From the NCBI GenBank assembly GCA_948099385.1, contig CANUEZ040000191.1, positions 9,936,001 to 10,000,000 on the forward strand: DNA of 64,000 nt, given 5' to 3'. This document shows positions 50,882 to 62,400 of the stretch, one piece after another. The position numbers and the translations under genes were made by a program. The first letter of the stretch is position 1, and each line of letters opens with the position of its first letter. The stretch comes from Fasciola hepatica (Eukaryota; Platyhelminthes; Trematoda; Plagiorchiida; Fasciolidae). The notes under the pieces are model-generated. The model did not search any database. It worked only from the letters and a program-made list of their open reading frames with translations, and was not told the origin of the DNA.

Positions 50882-51910
50882 AAGAGATTCGGTTTGCTGT
50901 CTTTTGGGTGTCAAGAAAAAACAGACACACAACTCGCCAAAAGAAAAGAGAATGAATAAGAGGAATTGTCACAAAATGCATTAGAAAGGCCTGACAATAA
51001 ATATGTCTTGCCTTTTTACTTGGCTTTCACTAACTCGCACTGCTTCTTCCTACGCTGTTATTGAACGGTTGTCATTCGGTCGAATCTACCTTTCTGTTCT
51101 GATTCGAAAACATTCATATGCACACTGATGCAACACAGCCTCATTTGCAGTATCCAATCGATCAGGTGGTGCCGGACCTTCACTGGTAATCAGGTAGATA
51201 TCATGAAATAGTCATGTGATAGGTTAACACATTAACTGTCAACTTGATCAAATTCCCTTTCATATTTAAACGATTTTGAACCAACTCATTATTAGAAAAT
51301 GTTCTTGCCGTTCTTGTCTGGTCTTATTCTTTCTCCAGTGCGCTTAGGCCAGGTGCAAGATGGTTCACTACAAATGGTTGGGCGGTTAGATACAATTTCC
51401 ACATTCGTCACCTCGACATAGAGCCATGGGCTATCAGATATCTGAAATCGGGCAATAATGAGATCGTGTTAACCGCATAATTGAATGTCCAAAGCTAGTA
51501 CCATTCGAGCTATCAAAACAAAAATCACTAATTACGAAGGCATCTGAGGTTAGAATCGGTGCAGTGTTTAACAAGATGGATATCCGATCTTTTGTGACAC
51601 TCAGCATTTGACTGTTATTGACAAAGAGTGCTCGAACCACTGGCGGCATTTTGGTCGACACGACATCTTCAAAACCACCTGTTTTGGGTAAAGTTCACAA
51701 TAAGCATGGACCACCAGTTGCTCTTACTTCCATTCCGTCCAAGTGTGTCCGTTATCAAGTCCGCAGTCGCCATGATGTAATGATGGAATATTTCCGTTAT
51801 TATATACATTGACAACATCATACATTAGTCTTCAATAGCAGTCGGACATACTGAATTTCATAACTCAGTAGCATCACGTTAAGAATAAACAACACATTAG
51901 TCAGTTTTTT
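50882..51910. other. unassigned DNA with a weak RNase-H-like string
   Basis: The plus strand at about 51,530-51,575 encodes TKASEVRIGAVFNK, similar to the first RNase H block of gypsy elements (TDAS..GIGAVL), but without the first Asp and without continuation. Nothing else was seen. Confidence 0.3.
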
Positions 51911-54558
51911 TGTGTAATTTATTCGAATCTCTATCCATGGGCATCTTACCAGTGGACAATTTCTGACTCTTAATAAATCCGTTCAAATAGAAAACTTTGC
52001 CCAGGTAGTTTGCGTTCTCTGTTGAACAGAGTTCACTTTGGTCGCACACCAACCATGATTGCCTTTGCCATCATGAATCTGTGCAAACTAACATTCGGTT
52101 GAGCTGCGACAAAATCTTCTCAGGTTATTTTGCCGAAATACAGTTTTTACAAGTATCCAAACTGTTCATCACTCCAATACCTTTTCTTTATACCGAAAAA
52201 TAAAAAAATATCTATCAAAGGTATATGACTCTTGTATCGGCAACCAGTCTCAATTATTCTCGATAGTCATCATATTTGGGAACGTCGTGCTCGAAGTAAA
52301 TTTTCTTCAAATTCATAAACCTAGCGTACCCAGCAAAATGGACGCAAATATCGATTGATGCGCCGCATAATGAAGGAAATGATAATGGGTGCAAATATAT
52401 CCCTGCCAATGCATACACGGTGCATGGATGGAATGATTTTGTCAAAGATAACTGAGGTCGTATCGAATTGTAGTTGGTTTCAATGGAGGAGGAATCAGAT
52501 TCGATGGAGTGTCTAACGACCACGTGCGAGCGATCGTGTGACCGAGTAATAGGTAGAACAGGGAATAGTACAGAAGCCCATGGTGCATGGGGTGTGAAAT
52601 CCCATCAAGCAAATGGGGAGAGGAGAATTTAAATTTGATCAACTGCAAAATCTTTTCGCACCACTGATCAAATAGTTCCACTAGGAAAGCAAATTAAATA
52701 ACAAAATGACGGCAACCTATGAAGATTACTTGATGAGTGGAATGGTATGGACTATTGGAAACTCTGAATGTAAACATGGTTGTAAACATGGAAAGAGATA
52801 ATCCGCTGAAACAGAGACCGACTGATACATAGACGCGCTTTCCTGGAGTTCAGGCCACCCAATCCACAAATTATACCAAGTTGAGTGAGAAAATGGCTCG
52901 TAACCCTAATTTGAAAACACGCCAACATTTGGGATTAGGTCAAGAGTAATCGAATAATCTGGCAATGCTCTAACTGTGATAGAGTATTGAGGAGTGAGTT
53001 AAAATAATTTGTTCGTGGCAATGACCACGATTACTAGCATAATACCCCAATCACCAGGTCAAGTAAAGTGAGGCGCAAAAGACGGAGAATACTATGAACA
53101 AAAATGAACCAGTTATCAATTTGGATTGCTGCTTCAGGGGGTCAGACGCACTGGTGTATGACAGATGATATTCGCGTGTTTCCATGGGAAGCGGTGGAAA
53201 TTTTATGAGCCGGTACGCACTTATTACCTCATAAGTGGTTGCAATTTTGTACATAACTATCGTTTTCTGTTTGTGTTATCACTTGCAGAAACAACAAGTA
53301 AATTTCTTGGAGCATGACGAGTTGCATTCAGAATTGCAGTGAATAAACAAATTATTAGTTTTCAACAGGTCCACCAAGAAGGAAGGCCTCACAATCAGCG
53401 GGAATCAGTCGCACCAAAAAATTGATGAGATTTGGTAGAGGAAACGCAGTTTAGTAAGGAGCACATCAGCGATGAAAATCTCAAAATCAGTGGATTTTAT
53501 GATCTAATTCGATGAAAATTTAGATTCAGTTTGGAAATTCACCTAATTTACTTTACTTGCACTTTACAAGATAAAACATTTTGCACCCGAACTTTTTTAA
53601 AAACATAAGCAGAAGAGTGCGTGCAAAGAGACCGCACATTTCTAAATGTCCAGTGTGTCTAATGATTGCACTTACATCCTGATTGTTTTGATGATAGGAG
53701 CACATCCGTTTTCCTTTTGATTACCGAAAATCATCGACACATCAGCGCCTTTCATTGAAGATCATTGAATTGATATTCACATCCGGAGCCTAATAAAATG
53801 GTAAATCTTATAATTGCACTCGACCGTTGAAAGATACTCAGATGTCACGTCGAAGTTACTAGTGTTCCAAATTCGTAAAATTCAGTTTGGCTCGTTGCAA
53901 ATTTGACGTCCATTCCTTCGATAAACGAACATATCGAAATCGGCAACTGCCCAAGTGATTAAAATAAATGTTACTCTGTTACATCCCTCCCACTAGGAAA
54001 AATGTTTGTTGCATGGCCGGGAGCAATTGTACACTATGAGAAACGCACATGTACAGTCGCCATGCTGCTTTTTGAAATTGGTTGTAAAGTGTGCTACTTA
54101 ATTATGTCATCACTTTTAACCGATATATTATTCGCACATTCCACCAATGACAAAGTTGTCGTTCGAAAGTTCGGTTGAGATGAAAGTAATAGGAATTCAT
54201 CCGAATAACAGGATATCACTGGCAGTCACTCCTGCATGAGACAACTGTCTCACACTTTACTATCGGTAAGTTTTTCCCACTGGTGAGAATCCTCATTGAA
54301 ATAACTAACTAATCCGTCAATAACCATTGACGAACTTACAATTAAGCCTGGGTGATCTATAAAAGTTGCTAAGTGTTTGTCATAAGATCGGTTGCGATGA
54401 GGCTAATAGTTCCCACAATTCTGGAATAATATCCATTGTCGTCAATATTGGACTATTTATAGGTTTCTTTGTTTGTCAAATCAGTTGTATAAAATGAAAA
54501 GTGCGAGATGAAACTACAACCAAATAAAGCTTGTGTATGGATAGATTGATATTTAAAC
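51911..54558 (-). repeat. segment B, copy 2 of inverted duplication
   Basis: Reverse complement of 23,292-25,731. It is 208 bp longer because a 190-bp short repeat plus a duplicated flank lies near 54,167-54,410. It lacks the 11-bp CATGTGTGTAG-type insertion of copy 1. The outer edges near 51,911-51,990 and 54,520-54,558 are more diverged than the middle. At its right end it joins directly to a gypsy integrase fragment. Confidence 0.93.
54167..54410 (-). mobile_element. 190-bp repeat insertion with imperfect 27-bp flanking duplication
   Basis: The unit at 54,194-54,383 is the reverse complement of the repeat at 22,517-22,692 and is absent from copy 1 of segment B. It is flanked by AAGTTCGGTTGAGATGAAAG (54,167 on) and AAGATCGGTTGCGATGAGGC (54,384 on). 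These continue to 27 bp with about six differences and occur only once in copy 1 (23,440-23,466, reverse strand). This is the pattern of an insertion with target-site duplication, probably a short non-autonomous element. The imperfect match implies age, or imprecise duplication. Confidence 0.65.
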
Positions 54559-54658
54559 AAATGGCGGGAATCATTCTAAGCGAATTCACCAGTCAACAAT
54601 GAATCCATCAAGTACTGGTCATCGGTAATGAATCACAATTTTGCGTGGCAGAGCTGAA
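54559..54658 (+). repeat. 100-bp integrase fragment, misplaced direct repeat
   Basis: It matches 55,464-55,563 with a single visible difference (ATGGCGGG versus ATGGCAGG) and 35,218-35,317 in reverse complement. It is internal gypsy integrase sequence, yet here it sits between segment B and RNase H, upstream of its normal place. The join to RNase H shares only TGAA with both parents. Confidence 0.95.
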
Positions 54659-54905
54659 GCGGTTCTGGGACAAAATAATTCCCAAATACCTGCATCTCGC
54701 GTCTTCTCAATACTGCAGAATGGGTTTATTCCGGGCAGCAGCAGGAAACTTTGGCCGTTTTATGGGTGGTATCCCAACTACACAAGTATCTTTTTGGACT
54801 GAAGTTTACGATTTTCACCGATCACCAAACTCTCCAGTTCCAATGTAACCCAGGTTAATCCAACGCCAAATCTACGGCACATGATTCAACGATGGAGCAC
54901 TGCTT
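54655..54905 (+). pseudogene. gypsy RNase H, copy 2 (truncated)
   Basis: It carries the same motifs as copy 1 (TLAVLWVVSQLHKYLFG, FTIFTDHQTLQF) but lacks the beginning of the domain. Its first codons are fused to the integrase fragment, so the frame reads MAEL and then KRFWDKI where copy 1 has MKRFWDKI. Confidence 0.8.
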
Positions 54906-55169
54906 TGGCACCACTTCTCGATGACATCCCATATTGGCCTGGCAAGAAAATCCCGCAGGCAGGCTTCCCGCCTCCATACTCACGACTCGCCGCGGCGGAC
55001 CAATGCCACTTCTGATCCCCTGCTGCGCTTGTGTCGAGAAAAAAAATGAGCAGAAAGACAGAAGGATACTGCTCATCAGTAATTTTGAAAATCAGGAAGG
55101 TATAGCAGCTCGTGGTAAAGCGGAAGATCCCTCAGTTTTCCCGATGGCGTTCTTTGTCGAGACCATCGG

Positions 55170-55790
55170 TTTGTCATCCTTTCACTATTGCGCGAGTCGG
55201 TTATACATGAAGTGCCCAAAGGCCACTTGGGCAAGAACAAAACGAAGTCATTGGCTCGACAGATGTGTTGGTGGCCAGAACTGGATGTGAATGTTCACAC
55301 TTCAGCAAAGGCCAGCGAGGAGTGTCTGCACAAAGTTCAGTCGAGGCCGAAAAACGGGAATCAGTGGCCCGAAATCTTCATTCCATGGCAAAGAGTTCTT
55401 GGAGACTTTTGTGGCCCATTCCTAAACAGGTATCACACCCTTGTACTGATTGATTTCCACTGTAAATGGCAGGAATCATTCTAAGCGAATTCACCAGTCA
55501 ACAATGAATCCATCAAGTACTGGTCATCGGTAATGAATCACAATTTTGCGTGGCAGAGCTGAACCACTGGCTTGCTAGAATCGGATGTCAGCATCTGCCT
55601 ACGGCGCCTTGCCGTCCATGTTCTAACAGCGCAGTGGATAATTCGGTACGTTCTGTGAAAAGTGCAGTAACATCAGGCAACCCCAGAGATCCGACCAATT
55701 CCTTGAGTTATCACCAGACAACTTGGTCAATCTATGGTCGAGATCACGGACAAGTATGATGCATCAAGGCATCGGCGCCTCCTCAGCCAA
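55170..55790 (+). pseudogene. gypsy integrase, copy 2
   Basis: The 98-codon frame at 55,188-55,484 and the 69- and 75-codon frames that follow are identical in translation to copy 1, including Ser at the first zinc Cys, the stop before VIGNESQF and the lost second catalytic Asp. The shared lesions show it was duplicated at DNA level after inactivation. Confidence 0.85.
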
Positions 55791-57440
55791 ATATATTTCA
55801 AAGTGGCAACCGGCGATGTAACCATTGGCACGGTTGAGACGACCGGAGTTCCAGACTGTTACCCTGTTTGTGACAGTGAAGTTCACTGTTTGGCGCAACC
55901 TAAAATGCCTTGTGTTATGTACAGGAAATCGGAGTGTTTGCTCACCCGTTCAATCGGTTGATGAATTAGGTGTGTACTTATATACATCCAAGTGGAAATT
56001 AGCTCTGCAAACAACGCGGTTGATTTGGATTACCTGCCATCCACCTATTCGTGCAAAACATCTGGACATGCACTTTTCATTTTCTCCACTACTTCAGTTT
56101 ACGGGACCAACAATAATGGTCTCCATTTCAGGGCTATTCCAGTGAACTCTTCCATTGAGGCTCCGGGATAGCTGTCATTTCCATTTCAGGTTCAGCCTCA
56201 GCCAACACCACTAATTATTGTTTTTCACTAGGAATGGCCATCACTCTTTTTTAACTCTGAATGATGTCACTCAATTTTCTGTGAGTATTTGTTATATATA
56301 TATATATATTATCATTTTTATTGTATTTCCCACAGGAATGTAAGTTGCGGCCGTTAATTTGTTCAACCATATAAAATATAATCCAGAAATGGATAGACGG
56401 ATTTGTCGAAATATACAGTTTTCTAGTAAATGCGCCCTAGCTATACGGAGATTTCACAATCAACTAAGTAATTGTGACATTGCATTTTCATTTCAAAGTA
56501 CGAGTGCTAGTGAGGCATTTTTCCAATTCGGTTGCACATAAGCTGTACTTTGGATGCCAACTATCCCTAGCCCAATGCAGGAGCTCAAATAAGCAGATTT
56601 GCTGGTGGCAAAGTTTCAGTAGTCTTGTCATTATCAATTGGTGCATACGAAATATCAATTTCAGGAATTATCGAATCATCCAAAATCCCAATCCGGGACT
56701 CTGTATTTGTTCAAATAATGTTCAATTATCACTCAAAATCTGGATGCTGAAAGGCTGTTCTAGTTTATATACACAGAAGCGTAAACGCAATATTTGACGG
56801 AAATTCTACCATTCTCGCAGAAATAAAATTTTTTTTATTCTAATTTGGTACAATCAGAGATGAGTAGAATAACAGACCGTCTGTTGAGAAGCTACAGCTC
56901 ACCATGTAACTTTCAGATGTGCCCTCCGATCATCTACATACATTTAACCGTCGATCTGGATTAACTGGTGAATGGATCTTTGATTCAAAATAATCAATAG
57001 TGATTTCATTTGCACAACAGCTAACTCGACTCTCTTGGATTTGGTGGCACCTCATATACTACAGTATATTGGATCACACTGGTATGGAAAGTGCAATTCT
57101 ACATCGTTGAAGTCAGTGATCTGAAACCCTGAAGCACGCAGTTGTCTAGTGATGACAATGTGAACAAACTGAAGTATATTCCCTCAGAACGAAATGAGAT
57201 CATCGAAACTGAGATAATTCGTTCAGGAGTTGGAGGCTTCCGTAAGCAGATGGCCTTAATATGCCGTCATTTTCGGTCGAACGTTGAAACGCAAGGTTAT
57301 TCGGAAGTTCTCTAAGAATACCTTCTGATTATTTGTTTTCACACTAGATTGCCCATCTAAGTTTCTTTAGTGTAGGCCATTCGGACACGGTAACTTGTGT
57401 AGGCAATATCATCAATTACCGATATGAACTGACAGTTGGC

Positions 57441-58935
57441 ATTATATTCGCCCTTGACGATGGTCTCCAGTTTCCCCATAGAGAAAACGGATCTTACGTG
57501 ATTGCTATCCCTTCTTGAGTTTAGTGCACAACAAAATTATTGTAGGTATCAACTAATCCTCTATGACGCGCAGTAAATCTTTTGTGTCGTGGCTCCAAGC
57601 AACTACTTGCAGAGTTTATTTATTGTTTTACGGACGAAAGTCAGTGAATTAATAAAAATCATTATTCATCCAAAAGGTTTATTTTTACCTTAGGAACATT
57701 GAAGACTGTTGTTGTTTCCGTCTTCTTTTATACCAACCATATTGGTTTGGCTGCATTTAGTTAGAATGCAGATAATTCTGCCCCGTGACAAATTATATCT
57801 GAAACCCAGGATTTCAACAGCTTTTTGTAATCTAACTCATATAGAGGATTCTTATTTTTGACGCGACATACCAGTACACTTGTCCAAATGGTAATACTTA
57901 TTGTATTGCCGTCTGAACACTAAAATATCTTCATCAAAAATTCTGGTTTCTTAATACAAGACATATTTTGTTAGACAAAGTGTCACACCTAGTGAACAAC
58001 CAGTTCACCAAGGAGTTTTTCAATATTTCTATGCCAATCATGAGGAGCAAATCGGTGAGCAAAATTTATCGAGAAAACGCTCATAAATATGTACCGAGTG
58101 TCTTTGATTGCACTTAAAATGAGTTCTTAACTATCAGTTTGGGAACAAGTAGCGGAATTTCTTATCAGCATTTTAGTAAAATTATTCCATAGTGCTGGGT
58201 TTGACGGTTACGGCATCTTGCACGTTTATTGTTCCGGCCGGCTGAATAGATTTTCCGTCGATTAGGATAGTTTCCCTATTGCATCAGTCAGCTCAGTTGA
58301 AAAGTGATGGAAAGAAAGTTAGTAGAACGATGAAACAATTATAATTTGCATAATAAAACCAGTGTTTTTCTGGAGCAGAATTTTGGAGAGATTTTGGTAC
58401 TTACTTGTAGGTGCTCACTATGGGGTGCATACATGTCCTCTTTAATCCTATCACGCGCGACCTAAAGAGAACCTGATTGGATTGTTGTCATTGTGAAGAC
58501 CTGCTTCACCTTATTCTGGAATGTTGAATGAATCATCGTTAGCCAAGCTTTCAAATCTTGTTGACAACAGTGTTTATTATTCCCGTTTAAAGTCAAAAAT
58601 ACCTGCCCAGAAAATACAGTTTTATTTAGTGATGTCAGAGTAGCTGAACCGAAACCACCAATTGTTGTGGACATCTGTTCGATTTATTAATTCCGTCTTG
58701 AGGGTCTGAGAAAACGTGACTAGATCAGCAAGATGGCCCTGTTTTTGAGCTAATAAAACGTGTCACAGTAGTTGATATCGGTAACGAGAAGTCCTTGTTG
58801 ACCCATCGGTGAATTTATCATCAAAAACCCTGAGTTGATCAATGTCATGGGATAATCTTTTCACCACCTCAGAATAAATGTTCATCACGAATCTACCTTG
58901 CTGGAGGGTATTTCACGTTGCAATGTTACAAGTGA
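57441..58935. other. unassigned DNA
   Basis: Nothing recognised after the end of segment A. The 70-codon minus frame at 58,462-58,674 has no known motif. Confidence 0.5.
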
Positions 58936-58965
58936 CAGACACATCAAAGGAGGGACATATCTTTT
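58936..58965 (+). repeat. 30-bp exact direct repeat, left copy
   Basis: CAGACACATCAAAGGAGGGA followed by CATATCTTTT recurs exactly at 59,419-59,448. The flanks are unrelated. The 453 bp between the copies are AT-rich with no recognised gene. The arrangement could be a target-site duplication around an insertion, or a local slippage duplication. Confidence 0.95.
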
Positions 58966-59418
58966 TCCTGAAAAGATAAGTTTTGATGTAGCAAACACCC
59001 AGCAGCATGGAAGCAAATTACACTTCAAATGTTCAAAAAGCATCGCAAACAAAGCTTTGCTATAGTTAACACTACCTAGGAAAGCTCACAACCTACTTCA
59101 GTCTTTCCTCAGAAAACCAATATCGTCGCGTATCCCAATTCAGAGGGTTTACTGGTTGAGCATAGATCGATTCCACCATTCTCACATAAACATAGAGCTA
59201 ATTCAAGAATCTGTTCAGTCACAAAACCGGAGAGGAAAGACCGACGAGGAAAAACCTTGCAAAACCCACTTTCCCTGGTGAAATCGAGTGTATGATCACC
59301 ATGAACACAGTTTCACATCTTTTTTTGCCTCTAACATAAACTTGGAAGTTTTTATGAATAAGGAACGTTTATTTTTCACGTGAATTCAGAATTATACTAC
59401 TATGGACGGTCCATGGGT

Positions 59419-59448
59419 CAGACACATCAAAGGAGGGACATATCTTTT
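59419..59448 (+). repeat. 30-bp exact direct repeat, right copy
   Basis: Partner of 58,936-58,965. It has no mismatch over 30 bp, and similarity stops on both sides. Confidence 0.95.
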
Positions 59449-62400
59449 ATTTGTCGTATGATTTCTTATTAGGAGAGTGAGGATTTGTTCGAAAATTCCA
59501 CTTTCAAATAGGGCTTTTCATTAGGGGAAATTTTTAGAAAAGAAAGACTAACGCAGCACTGACATTCGATCAAGAAGTGACATTCAGTCCAAATAATATA
59601 ACTGTTCCGGGTATAACTTATTTCAAGAGTTCTGCATTTCTATATTTACTACTGGAACTGTTCACAGTAATATTCTTGCGTATGTATGCCGTTAAATGAT
59701 AGTTTCTAGAAACGACTAGCTCAAAAAAAAAGAAATCAAACCGTTGAAACATTGGGTCCTGTCTACCCGGGTCGTCAGAACAGGTGGAAGATATCAACTA
59801 CGAGACGCAAGCATTTCTGTTAATCTCATTAATTGCGAACTTGAAATATGCGGATTCGTGTTGGAATGGGATGCAGAGCCGCCAAAAAGGACACTTAGGA
59901 ATTAAATTGAGAAAACGGTCTGGTAAATATGATTGGCTAAAGCAACGGTAAACTCACGTTGATGGTCAAACGTTCATGTGCGCCACGTGTAAGCCTAGTT
60001 CTAGTTATCAACACAGTCTCGCAAAATCTTAGAAGCTTTGGGTTCCGATTCCGTGCCACCACTCGGAACGCTTGACCAGGGTCAATCTGAAGACTGATAG
60101 TCCCAAGGTGTTTCATGAGCGATAAAGCCGGGTTTCTCTTAATCGTCTGTGGTCCGGGTGGGGGATGCTTCATCCACTGCACTAGCCAATCCGGTGTAGG
60201 CCACCTCATTTTTTGACTAAGAAGCCGATCGATTCTCCCTAAATAAGTGTCACAGCAGCGGCAGATGAACTGATGAATGACGTGGGAAGCATCCAGGTCT
60301 GTGACGCTGTTTGAATGGGCTTGAAGGTTTAGTTATTTAGTGGTTTACAAAATCCTCAATTCAGTCTCTGAAAAGGTGCGCATTATCGCACACTTCTGAT
60401 TTTTACTACTCTGACTGGTAGCACAGGAATAACTCGTTTATGCGATCATGACGATGTATACGGTTTTAGGACTTTCTCATCTACTGATTTGTTCAAACAT
60501 TCTTTACAGAGATCGGCTATTAAACTCTCAATTCTTTTTCAATTGGTCAGCACTGCAGGTCTTACGCGCTCTATGGAAGAGGGTTTTGAGCACATTTTAG
60601 GTGCTGCATTGTGCCTCATTTGAACACGAATACACTTATTGAGAATCAGAAATTATTGAGAACGGCCTTCATTCAAGTCCAGCCCGGATTCCGTGCAAGT
60701 GGATTTCTGGTTTACTTGTGCACAGTTACCAATCCTACTGAACTCTTAACTCTCTACTTATGACGTCACTAATTCAGCCGTTTATCAGTATTGTATCCGT
60801 ACGCGGCCTGGTTTTCGGCATCGTTTTCTGGTAACCGCAAGTTTCTCATCCGCAGCTTTTTGCGCATGCTCTGTGACTATTGTGCCTTCCCATTCATCGA
60901 CTAACTTGCTTCATTTGAAATAATTAGCACGGAATGGGAAACGGTTCCCAACAAGAGCATGCTGAACGGAATTATTCAAGGGCACCAGAAATTATAAGAT
61001 CCTTCCCAGGAACCAAATTCTTTTGTCGGCTTCGGGGTCTACCTATGTAACATGAACCCAAAACCATGTGAATTCAGTTCTATTCCAACCTGTGTGTTAT
61101 TTAAGATCACTTTAAGACGTGAAAAGGATTTCTCTCAACTAATTCCACCTGCGATTCACTAAATTGCCTTGTTGTGTTCAGTTTGCACTGTGTGTGGGTG
61201 AATACAATCTATGAACTTGTAATCTGAAAGTACTTAAATTGTACAGATCAATGGTATTTTCCACCGATTTGGGTTTAAGGTAATCTGATAATGCTGAATC
61301 TTTCAAATTTTGTTGTTCAAATAGGAAATTGATTCTCCAATTAGCTAGTTTGTCTTCGGCTGGTAAGGTCAACATGAACAGTGAACTATGACCGGATAGG
61401 TTGTTCGTGACGTAAACTGACAGAGCTGCTGACCAGTGTGAAACACAACGCGGCTTCGCCTTAATTACTCAGAACAACCAAGGATCGGATGAATCGGAAT
61501 ACCTCAAAGGAATCATATGGTGATTTTCCGTAATCTGATTTACCAGAACATGACTCCTATATTGTTGTCAGACGCGATCAAATAGTAGAAGCATCTACGG
61601 CTATCAGTCTTTGCAACTAAAAATCATCTTCCTAGGTTCCATACGAAAACGTTTTACGAAATCTTTTTTATTCGTCATGTTGATGCGAGAAAGACGTGCG
61701 AACGAGCTTTTTTGGAAAATCTGCAGAAGAAACGATGTGTAGGGTTTTCGGCTGTTAGGGCTAGCTCGATTGGAACAACGGTCCTGCCAAGGAAAGGTAG
61801 AAAACATGTGCGGTAGATATATTTTTCCCCTAAATCAGTTGTTTAGTAACGAAAATGGAAAACCTTTGTGATATCATGAACCCCTTATTCAATCACATTA
61901 TACTACCGTGACTTATAAGGATACTGATACAAGCGGTGTATAAATCGTCGTCATCTTTTTGCGAAACTTGAAATTTGGGTTCATTTCCGGAGACCGTCGA
62001 CCTATTCCTCTTCTGGTACCATTTCGTCGGACTCGGTAGTCTTGCTGAAGTACGTCAAAACGCAGTGCAATAGCAATGGGAAGTAAATGGAATATACTAG
62101 TTCTGCTGCTACTTCTACTGCCAATACTAGTATACCCATTACTACTACTACCTGAAACAGTGTATCATTTCTGTTAACGCTATCAATAAAAGAAATAGAG
62201 GTGAACAATGAAGATTCAGTGAGTTTGAAAACAAATATTGGTCTACAAGTCTCTTTCCTAAGAAAGTCACTTCCCATCAAAGGACTGGAAAGCAAAAATT
62301 GTGAGGATGTGAATCGAGTAGGTGGTAGATTTTATGTCCAATAAACTTATTACAAAAGAATCGACCGTAACGAGATTCAGATACGTATATAAGTCATTTT

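Larger units (their letters stand above)
54655..57440 (+). repeat. segment A, copy 2 (3' part of gypsy element)
   Basis: Reverse complement of 33,342-36,127, with the same length and the same frame breaks. It begins inside RNase H at AAGCGGTTCTGGG and ends with GACAGTTGGC at 57,440, after which similarity stops abruptly. It contains a copy of the RNase H, integrase and 3' region, but no RT, protease or Gag. Confidence 0.95.

Noticed and set aside
59937..60209. 90-codon GC-richer minus frame
   Set aside because: No recognisable domain; it could be a repeat fragment but cannot be supported from this window alone.
62002..62295. 97-codon minus frame with a hydrophobic Val-rich run resembling a membrane span
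   Set aside because: The hydrophobic part comes from an ACT-type triplet-rich stretch; there are no splice signals or family match.
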